Assembly: GCA_028282485.1 (NCBI GenBank)
Contig: JANQHU010000102.1
Span: forward strand, 1-12,592
Direction: 5' to 3'
Length of the DNA stretch: 12,592 nt
Source: Bacillota bacterium
GTDB taxonomy: Bacteria > Bacillota > UBA4882 > UBA8346
Below the pieces are notes generated by a model. It was not told where the DNA came from and made no database searches. It saw only the letters and a list, made by a program, of their open reading frames with translations. This document shows positions 1 through 6,846 of the stretch, one piece after another. Position 1 is the first letter of the stretch. Each line of letters opens with the position of its first letter. Made by a program: the position numbers and the translations under genes.

Positions 1-1
1 G

Positions 2-916
2 GGCACGGATTCCCAAGGCAGGTCCACCTGGCAACAATGGGCGGGACAGGCGGGGAATGGTTTAAGCGGTTACTATTATAATGACCCCCAGTTGACGAAT
101 TTCGTTACTAGTAGAGTTGATTCGGTGATTAATTTTGATTGGGGGCCAAGCGCTCCTGTAGCAGGAATGAAAAAGAACCATTTTAGTATCCGGTGGCGGG
201 GATTTCTCCGGGCGCCCTATACCGATAAATATACCTTTTCTACTTTAGTTGATGATGGAGTGCGGTTGTGGGTAGATAATCAGTTGCTGATTAATCAGTG
301 GGAAAATAGCGAAATCAAAGAATTTAGCGGGGCAATCGATTTAGTAGCTAATCATCTTTATCCCCTCCAATTAGAGTATCGGGAGCAGAATGCTCGGGCT
401 ACCATCCGGCTGGACTGCCAGAGTAGTTTTTTTGCCAAACAAATTATTCCCCAGCAATATTTATATAGCAATCTGGCCAAAATAGTGGTAAATTCAGTTA
501 AGAGTGATCAGATTGGGTCAACCTATTCTTCGCAAGTCTTGCTTTTTAATGAGCAAGTAGCAGTAGTTCCCCCAGAACCGGATGATTTGGAAATGCATCT
601 GGCTTCTTTTGAGTTAACCCCTTATTATCAAGGCCGGAAACAGTGGGGTGGCAGGGTTACGGTAGGAGTTCATGACCAAAATCACCGCCCTTTAGCAGGA
701 GTAAGAGTAGAAGTAACTTGGGTTTTTTTCTTAGCCTGGAGCTCCCAAAGAAGTGTTGCCGTGACGGATGAAAATGGGCTTGTCAAAATCAAGTCTCCAC
801 CTCACAAAAATCCGGATATTTTGATTGTGAATATTGATAGTCTAGAAAAAAACGGCTATACCTATAATCAAGGCGCTAACGAAGCAGTAACCTGGGGTTG
901 GCTTTGGGGACTGTGA
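2..916 (+). CDS. PA14-domain protein with C-terminal Ig-like domain, 5' truncated by the window edge
   Basis: The reading frame is open from the first bases of the window, so the true N-terminus lies outside and only the last 304 residues are seen. A TTG at 92 falls inside the PA14 fold and is not a credible start. Residues about 20-150 form a PA14 domain: it opens with GLSGYYYND and carries the hallmark strand pair around FSTLVDDGVRLWVDNQ, followed by a tryptophan. PA14 is a beta-barrel module, usually extracellular, that often binds carbohydrate. Residues about 197-300 look like a bacterial Ig-like/carboxypeptidase-regulatory-type domain, with VTVGVHDQNHRPLAGVRVEV and TDENGLVKI. The product is probably a secreted or surface protein acting on glycans; any catalytic domain would lie upstream and cannot be seen. 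It converges with the hydrolase gene, with only 13 bp between the stop codons and no clear terminator there. Confidence 0.85.
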   Translation, partial: GTDSQGRSTWQQWAGQAGNGLSGYYYNDPQLTNFVTSRVDSVINFDWGPSAPVAGMKKNHFSIRWRGFLRAPYTDKYTFSTLVDDGVRLWVDNQLLINQWENSEIKEFSGAIDLVANHLYPLQLEYREQNARATIRLDCQSSFFAKQIIPQQYLYSNLAKIVVNSVKSDQIGSTYSSQVLLFNEQVAVVPPEPDDLEMHLASFELTPYYQGRKQWGGRVTVGVHDQNHRPLAGVRVEVTWVFFLAWSSQRSVAVTDENGLVKIKSPPHKNPDILIVNIDSLEKNGYTYNQGANEAVTWGWLWGL

Positions 917-929
917 AATATTTAAAAGA

Positions 930-2153
930 CTAAAACTCAGGGACTGAATCAAATTCAAAAAAGGCGGGGGTATCGGTTAAGGCCAGCGTAGTCCCGTTGG
1001 CTAAGGGTAAATCTTTTTCCGGCTTGGTGGTCCAGGCAATAATCAGTTTTTTGGTGGAATCAGTGCGGTTAAATTGTAACAGGTAAACTTCCGGATCGGC
1101 AGGGTAACTAAGTCTTTTAACAAAAGTAGCTTTGGCTAACTGAGTTATCATAGTTTGAAAAGCCTGATGAGACTTTTTGGGCAAGGACTCGGTAAAAGTA
1201 ATTAACCCCCAATTATGATCTCTGTCGGAAGGGCTTGGTCCGTCATTGCGCCAATCATACCAGATGGAGACCGAAATCCCTTGGGATAAATTGATCAGGA
1301 ACATGCGCATTAAGTACTTGGCTTGAATAGATTCGTTGCTTCCTTCTTCAGCAGATGAATAACCCCATTCACCAGAAATAATCGGAAGATCCGCCTTCTG
1401 GGAATCGTATTTTTTAATTAAATTTCTCAGATTAGCATAATCGGTAACGACGGATTCCGGGGGAAAAGGACGGTAGGGGTGGACGGATACTGCATCGACT
1501 AAATTTAACAGTCCTCTTTGAAAACAATCTTTTAAAAAAGTATAAGGAGCAAAGAGTTCGCCCACTGCCGGGGCAATTACTACCGCTTTTGGATCAGCCT
1601 CTTTAATAGCCGGAATGACTGTTTTGACTAGGTTCATATAATCATCAATACTAGGTTGGGGATTCCAAAAATACACGCAGTCCGGTTCATTCCAGATTTC
1701 CCAAATAACCCGATGACTTTGATAACGGGCCGCCGCCGCGGCTGCAAAATTTTTAAAGGCCTGACGCGCTGAGTCGGTAGAGATGCTATAAGTCGTATTA
1801 TAAAGAGGGTTCCCGTAATCCAGAATCAGAATCGCCCGGAGATCTCTTTTGGTTAATTCAGGTAACAATTGGTCGAAAACATTAAAATCGTAGACCCCTT
1901 TTTCTTTTTCAATATTGTGCCACAAAAAATCAGTGCGGATTAGTTTAAAACCAGCCGCTTTGATGAGATCGAGATCTTCGATAGTGTAACTATTGTGATG
2001 AAAATTAACCCCAAAACCTTGGTGGGTATAAAGAGCCGGAAACTTATTGGATTGAGTGACAGGAGCTGGGGAATGCTGTTTCTTACCACAACCAAAGGAA
2101 ACGATTATGGCTAGAAAAGATATTAAGATCAAAGAATAGAAACTTTTCTTCAT
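930..2153 (-). CDS. Lipoprotein glycoside hydrolase, clan GH-A TIM barrel (PslG/GH39-like)
   Basis: With ATG at 2153 the protein has 407 residues. It begins MKKSFYSLILISF, a basic N-terminus and hydrophobic core ending in SFGC, so it is probably lipid-anchored through Cys22; the lipobox is imperfect, with Ser at -3. The body looks like a (beta/alpha)8 retaining hydrolase. WEIWNEPD (about residues 151-158) carries the acid/base Glu156, and IISGEWGYSS (about 259-268) carries the nucleophile Glu262. The segment around FLWHNIEKEKGVYDF, a HPYRP loop and WYDWRNDG also fit GH-A enzymes such as GH39 PslG or GH5. The substrate is unknown; an exopolysaccharide or plant-type glycan is possible. A longer frame begins at TTG 2189, but that TTG is the -35 box of a good promoter, and neither start has a Shine-Dalgarno site. 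The mRNA may therefore be leaderless. The gene lies just downstream of the class V PLP gene on the same strand. Confidence 0.85.
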   Translation of the reverse strand: MKKSFYSLILISFLAIIVSFGCGKKQHSPAPVTQSNKFPALYTHQGFGVNFHHNSYTIEDLDLIKAAGFKLIRTDFLWHNIEKEKGVYDFNVFDQLLPELTKRDLRAILILDYGNPLYNTTYSISTDSARQAFKNFAAAAAARYQSHRVIWEIWNEPDCVYFWNPQPSIDDYMNLVKTVIPAIKEADPKAVVIAPAVGELFAPYTFLKDCFQRGLLNLVDAVSVHPYRPFPPESVVTDYANLRNLIKKYDSQKADLPIISGEWGYSSAEEGSNESIQAKYLMRMFLINLSQGISVSIWYDWRNDGPSPSDRDHNWGLITFTESLPKKSHQAFQTMITQLAKATFVKRLSYPADPEVYLLQFNRTDSTKKLIIAWTTKPEKDLPLANGTTLALTDTPAFFEFDSVPEF

Positions 2154-2160
2154 ATTCAAT

Positions 2161-2189
2161 ATTTTAGTGGATTTACTGATGATAGTCAA
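2161..2189 (-). promoter_or_regulatory. Promoter of the glycoside hydrolase gene, apparently leaderless
   Basis: On the minus strand, TTGACT (2184-2189) is followed by a 17-bp spacer and TAAAAT (2161-2166). Only 7 nt separate the -10 box from the ATG at 2153, so transcription would begin at or within a base or two of the start codon. This matches the absence of any Shine-Dalgarno sequence before that ATG. Confidence 0.6.
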
Positions 2190-2200
2190 TCGAAAATTTT

Positions 2201-2240
2201 AAAAGAGCGCCGATAAGTTACCTATTTTCGGCTCTCCTTT
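2201..2240 (-). terminator. Imperfect hairpin and U-run at the end of the class V PLP gene
   Basis: On the minus strand GAGAGCCGA (2228-2236) pairs with TCGGCGCTC (2205-2213) at 8 of 9 positions across a 14-nt loop, then TTTTAAAATTTT follows. The stem overlaps the last codons and stop of the PLP-enzyme gene. It would separate this gene from the hydrolase gene, whose -35 box starts right after the U-run. Confidence 0.5.
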
Positions 2241-3508
2241 TGTTTGGTTAACTTGCTTAGTGCAGCAGCGAAGTGATCGATCTCGGCCAAGGTATTATAC
2301 ATCCCTAAACTGATGCGCACTAAACCCGCCGGATTTCCACAAAGATAATCTTGATAGGCTTTTTCCGGACTTACCCCTACTAAAGACTGAACGTAGATAT
2401 TTGCTCCTACCGTCCCGGCCCCAACTTCGATCCCGGATTGAGAGGCAAGGGTTTTGGCCACCTTTCGATAATTGACTCCTTGAATATTAAAAGAGATACA
2501 GGGGATCTTGACGTTTGTGGAATTTTCGGCATAAATAGTGACTCCAGGAATGTTTTTTAATACTCTTTTAGCATAGTCATAAAGTTTTTTTTCATAGGCG
2601 GCAATATTGTGCAGCCCGACATTCTTAAGAAATTTTAGAGCCTCACCCATGGCTATTATTCCGAATAAATCAGGAAATCCTGCTTCAAACCGCTGTGGAG
2701 GAGGAGTATAAATGATTTTTTTACTACTGATAAACTCGGTGGTACCGGCACCATCTAAAAAGGGGAGATACTTCTTGAAAAAATTATCAGGCCCGATTAA
2801 AATCCCACCATCTATCGGAGTGTAACATTTATGGGCACTAAATACGATATAATCAATATGTTCCGGATCGTCATGGGGCTTCATACTAAAAGGTTGGTGC
2901 TGGATCAGTTGAACCACATCAACTAATATTTTAGCTTTATATTGATGAACTAACCGGGCAATTTGATAAATTGGCGGAGTAATTCCAGTGACATTACTGG
3001 CACCGGTAACTGCTACTAATTTCACTTTATTTTTATATTTTTTTAACTTCTTTTCCAGGTCAGCCAAATCGAGCTCTCCTCCTGGAGTAACTCCCGCTAA
3101 GACAGTTTTAAATCTATTTTTATATGGTAAATAATTAGCCATATGTTCCATAGCAGTGGTAATAATTACTTGATCGGGATTTTCTTGATGATATAAGTCA
3201 CTTAATAAGTTAATGCCTTCTGTGGAGTTTTTTACATAAATCACCGTATCTAAAGCAGCGTTTCCACCAACGAAATTTAGAGTAAGATCTCGAATATCTT
3301 CATACCACTTGGTATTTCTTCTTCCCAAGGCACCTGGTGCATCGATATAAGTGAGAAGGGGAATATTGTTATTAACAACTTGCATTATCGGCCGTAAAGC
3401 TAAGGTTGTAGCAGCATTATTAAAATAAACTCTTTTGGTGACTTTCCCACCGGCAGTAATCACCGGGAGATTGGCTCCTTCAATATATTTGGACAGATTG
3501 CTGAACAT
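2222..3508 (-). CDS. Class V aminotransferase-fold PLP enzyme (cysteine desulfurase-like, catalytic Cys absent)
   Basis: The 428-residue product has the full fold-type I PLP signature of the NifS/SufS group. It opens with YFNNAATT (28-35). EHMANYLP (121-128) supplies His122 to stack on PLP, and VDVVQ (196-200) supplies Asp197 and Gln200. SAHK (224-227) carries the Schiff-base Lys227, and FEAGFPD and LVRISLGMYNT lie near the C-terminus. The loop that holds the catalytic cysteine in SufS-type desulfurases reads EVGAGTVGANIY (361-372), with Gly where Cys is expected; the nearest cysteine (Cys390, in YLCGNPAG) is outside this loop. It may therefore be a lyase, epimerase or aminotransferase rather than a sulfur donor. 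The start is firm: GGAGG lies 8 nt before ATG on the minus strand. No suf or isc scaffold gene is adjacent. It is divergent from fhs, with 166 bp between starts. Confidence 0.85.
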   Translation of the reverse strand: MFSNLSKYIEGANLPVITAGGKVTKRVYFNNAATTLALRPIMQVVNNNIPLLTYIDAPGALGRRNTKWYEDIRDLTLNFVGGNAALDTVIYVKNSTEGINLLSDLYHQENPDQVIITTAMEHMANYLPYKNRFKTVLAGVTPGGELDLADLEKKLKKYKNKVKLVAVTGASNVTGITPPIYQIARLVHQYKAKILVDVVQLIQHQPFSMKPHDDPEHIDYIVFSAHKCYTPIDGGILIGPDNFFKKYLPFLDGAGTTEFISSKKIIYTPPPQRFEAGFPDLFGIIAMGEALKFLKNVGLHNIAAYEKKLYDYAKRVLKNIPGVTIYAENSTNVKIPCISFNIQGVNYRKVAKTLASQSGIEVGAGTVGANIYVQSLVGVSPEKAYQDYLCGNPAGLVRISLGMYNTLAEIDHFAAALSKLTKQKESRK

Positions 3509-3603
3509 GATTTTTCCTCCAAAAAATGATTACTTAAAAAGGCTTTGTTACTATTTATATTTTCATTAGCATAAAAAGTTCCCTCAAAAAGAATAGGAGA
3601 GAC

Positions 3604-3632
3604 TGGACTTTTGGCGAATAAATGATTATAAT
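3604..3632 (+). promoter_or_regulatory. Probable promoter of fhs
   Basis: TGGACT (3604-3609), a 17-bp spacer and a perfect TATAAT (3627-3632). The expected start site near 3639 gives a leader of about 36 nt to the TTG start, with the GGAG ribosome-binding site at 3662-3665 inside it. No confident promoter was found for the divergent minus-strand gene in the same gap. Confidence 0.55.
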
Positions 3633-3674
3633 TAAAGCAATTATTGCTAAAAATGTGAAATGGAGCTGATCTAC

Positions 3675-5348
3675 TTGCTTTCCGACATTGAAATTGCCCA
3701 AAAGGCTTCTTTAAAAACTATTGCCGAAATTGCGAAAAAGGCTAATATACCTGAAGAATCTATCGAACCATACGGTAAATATAAAGGAAAAATTGACTTA
3801 AAACTATCCCAGGAGCTTGGGGAGCAACCAAGTGGGAAATTAATTTACGTTACCGCGATTACTCCTACGGCGGCCGGGGAAGGCAAGACCTGTACTGCCG
3901 TGGGAATCACCCAAGCTTTAGGGAAATTGCAAAAAAACGTGATGCTTTGTTTACGGGAACCCTCCTTAGGCCCTACATTTGGAGTAAAAGGTGGTGCCGC
4001 CGGAGGGGGTTACTCGCAAATCTTACCAATGGATGAGATTAATCTTCATTTTACCGGAGATATTCATGCCGTCACCGCGGCCCACAATCTTTTGGCGGCA
4101 CTAATTGACAACCATCTTTACCAAGGTAATGAGCTGCAGCTGGACCCAAAACGCATTTTATGGCGGCGAGTAATGGATATTTCCGATCGCTCCTTAAGAC
4201 AGATAATTATTGGAGTGGGCCATAAACCTAATGGGGTAATGCGGGAATCGGGTTTTGATATTTCCGTAGCTTCGGAGGTTATGGCTATTCTTTGTTTGGC
4301 GGCTGATCTGGAAGATTTAAAAGCCCGCCTAGGCAGGATTTTAGTGGCCTATAATCTGCAAGGCAAACCGGTTTATGCTGGGGAGTTAAAAGCAGTGGGT
4401 GCAATGACGGTTTTATTAAAAGAGGCCATTAAACCTAATCTCGTTCAAACTATGGAAGGCCAACCCGTTCTGGTGCACGGAGGGCCTTTTGCTAATATTG
4501 CCCATGGTAACAACTCCATAATTGCCACGCAATTAGCCTTAAAGTTGGCTGACTATGTGGTTACCGAAGGTGGGTTTGCAGCGGATTTGGGGGCGGAGAA
4601 ATTTTTTGATATTGTCTGTCCGGCCGCGGATTTGAAACCGGATCTGGTGGTTTTAGTAGCCTCCGTCAGAGCCTTAAAGTTGCACGGGGGGATTAAACCG
4701 CAAGAATTGGATCGAGAAGATCTTTTAGCTTTAGAAAGCGGTTTTGCTAATTTAGAAAAACATTACCGTAATTTAACGGAGGTTTATGGCTTACCAGTAG
4801 TGGTGGCTATTAACCGTTTCCCCCAGGATACTGAGGCGGAGTTGGCTTTATTAACCTCAAAATGTCAGCAATTAAAGGCAGCAGTAGCTCTCTCGGAAGT
4901 AGTAGCCCGGGGTGGTTGTGGCGGAGTTAAATTAGGGGAAACAATTCTGCAGACTCTTAATGAAGCTGACAATAATTTTAGGCCTCTTTACCAGCAGGAT
5001 TTAGCCCTGGAAGAGAAAGTTTTTCAAGTGGCAACCAGAGTTTACGGTGCCAGCGGAGTTAATTATACTAAAGAAGCCCGGCAAGCTTTACAAAAGTTAA
5101 AAGAATTAGGCTATCATAATTTGCCGGTCTGTATCGCCAAAACCCAAATGTCTCTGGCAGATGATCCTAATTTGAAGGGAGCTCCTGTTAACTGGAATTT
5201 GAATGTGCGCGAAATCCGGTTATTGTCCGGAGCGGGTTTTGTGGTGGTCATTGCCGGACCTATTTTGACCATGCCCGGCTTACCGAAAATTCCGGCCGCT
5301 GAGAAAATCGATTTATTACCGGATGGCAGAATCAGCGGATTATTTTAA
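3675..5348 (+). CDS. fhs: Formate--tetrahydrofolate ligase (formyl-THF synthetase)
   Basis: This enzyme makes 10-formyl-THF from formate, THF and ATP in the cytoplasm. The product feeds purine synthesis and, in acetogens, the methyl branch of the Wood-Ljungdahl pathway. Family signatures are intact: the ATP-binding loop TPTAAGEGKT (about residues 64-73), GVKGGAAGGGY (about 103-113), and VASVRALKLHGG in the second half. The C-terminus PDGRISGLF is typical. I place the start at TTG 3675, giving 557 residues beginning MLSDIEIAQKA, which matches the usual family N-terminus; GGAG at 3662-3665 lies 9 nt upstream. An ATG at 3660 would add five residues, but it has no ribosome-binding site and overlaps that GGAG. 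The gene appears monocistronic, with its own promoter and a terminator hairpin after it. No folD or other Wood-Ljungdahl gene is adjacent, so acetogenesis cannot be concluded. Confidence 0.97.
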   Translation: MLSDIEIAQKASLKTIAEIAKKANIPEESIEPYGKYKGKIDLKLSQELGEQPSGKLIYVTAITPTAAGEGKTCTAVGITQALGKLQKNVMLCLREPSLGPTFGVKGGAAGGGYSQILPMDEINLHFTGDIHAVTAAHNLLAALIDNHLYQGNELQLDPKRILWRRVMDISDRSLRQIIIGVGHKPNGVMRESGFDISVASEVMAILCLAADLEDLKARLGRILVAYNLQGKPVYAGELKAVGAMTVLLKEAIKPNLVQTMEGQPVLVHGGPFANIAHGNNSIIATQLALKLADYVVTEGGFAADLGAEKFFDIVCPAADLKPDLVVLVASVRALKLHGGIKPQELDREDLLALESGFANLEKHYRNLTEVYGLPVVVAINRFPQDTEAELALLTSKCQQLKAAVALSEVVARGGCGGVKLGETILQTLNEADNNFRPLYQQDLALEEKVFQVATRVYGASGVNYTKEARQALQKLKELGYHNLPVCIAKTQMSLADDPNLKGAPVNWNLNVREIRLLSGAGFVVVIAGPILTMPGLPKIPAAEKIDLLPDGRISGLF

Positions 5349-5405
5349 ATTAGCGAAATTGATAATTACTTGAAATCAATTACTTGTGCGGCCGATAAAC
5401 CGGAT

Positions 5406-5448
5406 AAGCCTCTGAAACCAGCCAAACGAACTGGAAACGGAGGTTTTT
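5406..5448 (+). terminator. fhs terminator with a symmetric AAA/AAA internal loop
   Basis: The lower stem pairs 5406-5414 with 5438-5446 (CCTCTG against CGGAGG, with G-U pairs). A symmetric internal loop of AAA (5415-5417) facing AAA (5435-5437) follows. The upper stem is CCAG (5418-5421) with CTGG (5431-5434), closed by a 9-nt loop. TTTTT (5444-5448) ends the element, partly within the stem. This fits a Rho-independent terminator about 60 bp after the fhs stop. The ordered internal loop is more elaborate than a plain terminator needs. Confidence 0.6.
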
Positions 5449-5502
5449 CGATATTTCAGCAGAAAAAGTCAGATAATTGGGATAATCTAAAAATTAAAAA
5501 TT

Positions 5503-5530
5503 ATGTCAACAAACTATTTCTTAATATAAT
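5503..5530 (+). promoter_or_regulatory. Possible promoter of the TPR gene
   Basis: A perfect TATAAT at 5525-5530 is preceded at 16 bp by ATGTCA (5503-5508), a weak -35. If used, it gives an AT-rich leader of about 155 nt before the ATG at 5694. Confidence 0.35.
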
Positions 5531-5605
5531 GTTTAGAAATTGTTAACACAAATGTAATAGTAATTACTTAAAAAATAGTTTATAAATTAATATAGCGTTT
5601 AATTT

Positions 5606-5646
5606 TTATAATTTTAAGAGATGAATTTTTATTGCTAAAATTATAA
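5606..5646 (+). repeat. Inverted repeat in the leader of the TPR gene
   Basis: TTATAATTTTA (5606-5616) and its exact complement TAAAATTATAA (5636-5646) flank a 19-nt spacer. The arms are pure A/T in an AT-rich leader, so chance is a real possibility. It could fold in the mRNA about 30 nt before the ribosome-binding site. Confidence 0.3.
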
Positions 5647-5693
5647 TTTTAATAATAGCTTAGTTAGATTTAAAAAAGAAAGGGGTTTTATTG

Positions 5694-6749
5694 ATGCTCA
5701 ATCAAGTATTTCAATTAAGATTAAATTATCCCAAAATACTAAGAGGGATCTTAATATTCTTAACTATCTTCTTATTAGGAACCGTTATTTATGGGGCAGA
5801 TTTGGCCGAAAAGAAAGGGAGTTATTCTCCTGAGAATACCCAAAATGAGGCTAAGCCTGAATTAAGTAATATGTTAGACGAAGCAGCGGATAATTCCAAT
5901 GAAGCATTATCAGGTTCTAATTACGAATTAATCCATAAATTTCTTAAGCGAAATTTAAATGGAAGTAGTCTGGTTAAATGGAAACAACGGTATGAGAAAT
6001 TGAAGATAGAAATAGCTGGCTTACAAATTCAAGTTAGTAAGCGAGACGAATTGCAAATAATTAATAAAATTGAAAAAAGTGTAAAATTATTAAAATTTGG
6101 GGAAACCAGGCAGCTGTTAGCCGTTTATTGGGGCGAAGAACCGCCGGAAATCACCGCTGAGGATCAGGTTTTTTTAGGGAAAAAGTTTTTGATCTTTGGG
6201 TTGACTTACGAATTGGAATTTGAAGATAACAAAGCAATTGCAGCCTACACTGCCGGAACGAAATATAATTCAAATAATTTACAACTTTTAGAGAGGCTTG
6301 GCACAGTCCAGTTTCGACTTGAAAATTATGCGGCCAGTTTTCAAGCCTACGAAAAAGGCTTGCGGACTGCCAAGGAGAGTCAAAATCAAAAGTACGAAGG
6401 CCTTTTTAATGGTCGCTTAGGAGATATTTATAAAGTACTAGGTAAATATCAAATCGCCATTGTTAATTATCATGAAGCAATTGTCAAAGCCAAGCTTACC
6501 GGCGATACTGTCAATGAAGGGGTTTGGCTCTTAAATATTGGCACCAGCTATAATTATCTGGGTGATTATCCAAAGACGATTAAATACTGTGAAAAAGCTA
6601 TGGTTCTTTTTACTAGTTTGGATGATAAAAGGTATATTGGTAAAACTTTAAGTCTCTTAGGTACTACCTATGATTATTTAGAAGAATACCAGAAAGCCGC
6701 TGAATGTTTTCAACAAGCTTTACTGGTAACTAAAAATAATTGTTATTAA
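5694..6749 (+). CDS. Exported TPR-repeat protein
   Basis: The product has 351 residues. ATG 5694 is preferred: AAAGAAAGGGG ends 8 nt before it, whereas the TTG at 5691 would be only 5 nt away. Residues about 17-35 are a hydrophobic segment followed by YGADLAE, read as a signal peptide or N-terminal anchor. A low-complexity Glu/Asn-rich linker follows (about 38-75), then a charged helical region. Five TPR units run from about residue 158 to the end. In the last three, the motifs GRLGDIYKVLG, LNIGTSYNYLG and SLLGTTYDYLE recur at an exact 40-residue period, as in TPR families with longer helices. TPR arrays are protein-binding scaffolds; no catalytic domain is visible and the partner is unknown. 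The protein stops at the last TPR without a capping helix (ending NNCY), so it may be a shortened relative of a larger TPR protein. It lies alone between fhs and guaA. Confidence 0.8.
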   Translation: MLNQVFQLRLNYPKILRGILIFLTIFLLGTVIYGADLAEKKGSYSPENTQNEAKPELSNMLDEAADNSNEALSGSNYELIHKFLKRNLNGSSLVKWKQRYEKLKIEIAGLQIQVSKRDELQIINKIEKSVKLLKFGETRQLLAVYWGEEPPEITAEDQVFLGKKFLIFGLTYELEFEDNKAIAAYTAGTKYNSNNLQLLERLGTVQFRLENYAASFQAYEKGLRTAKESQNQKYEGLFNGRLGDIYKVLGKYQIAIVNYHEAIVKAKLTGDTVNEGVWLLNIGTSYNYLGDYPKTIKYCEKAMVLFTSLDDKRYIGKTLSLLGTTYDYLEEYQKAAECFQQALLVTKNNCY

Positions 6750-6758
6750 GAAAAATTT

Positions 6759-6788
6759 GGGAATAAGAGTTTCCCCGGAGATTTTTTT
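6759..6788 (+). terminator. Weak hairpin and T-run after the TPR gene
   Basis: GGGAA (6759-6763) pairs with TTCCC (6771-6775) across a 7-nt loop. A run of seven T follows at 6782-6788, after a 6-nt gap. The stem is short and the T-run is not adjacent, so termination may be partial. The T-run directly abuts the likely guaA promoter. Confidence 0.3.
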
Positions 6789-6789
6789 A

Positions 6790-6798
6790 TGATAAAAT
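6790..6798 (+). promoter_or_regulatory. Extended -10 promoter element of guaA
   Basis: TGATAAAAT (6790-6798) is an extended -10 box (TG, one base, TAAAAT) with no good -35 upstream. The same nine bases form the -10 of the paralogue operon at 10698-10706. The implied guaA leader is about 42 nt, too short for a purine riboswitch, and no riboswitch core is visible. Confidence 0.4.
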
Positions 6799-6846
6799 AA
6801 TTATTGAAACAAAGATCATAATAACAAATTTTGAGGTGACTAGAAG

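Larger units (their letters stand above)
5349..5693. other. Intergenic region fhs-TPR gene (345 bp)
   Basis: No credible gene lies here. It holds a 9-bp direct repeat AATTACTTG (5364-5372 and 5378-5386), the fhs terminator hairpin (5406-5448) in a locally GC-rich patch, a TATAAT promoter (5525-5530) and an AT-rich leader with an 11-bp inverted repeat (5606-5646). The stretch 5460-5690 is extremely AT-rich. Confidence 0.6.

Noticed and set aside
2154..2189. TTG 2189 as the start of the hydrolase
   Set aside because: It puts 12 polar residues before a standard lipoprotein signal, lacks a ribosome-binding site, and the TTG belongs to a TTGACT -35 box.
5388..5450. Cyclic-di-GMP (GEMM) riboswitch
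   Set aside because: A passing similarity (AAACC, AAGCC, AAAC segments) does not fit the GEMM consensus or its stem order, and it lies downstream of fhs more than 240 nt before the next start.
6771..6802. Three-codon upstream ORF (ATG ATA AAA TAA) after CCGGAG
   Set aside because: The sequence is better explained as a T-run plus extended -10 promoter; there is no evidence that it lies on a transcript.
6799..6846. Purine riboswitch before guaA
   Set aside because: The leader is only about 42 nt and has none of the three-way-junction core sequences.
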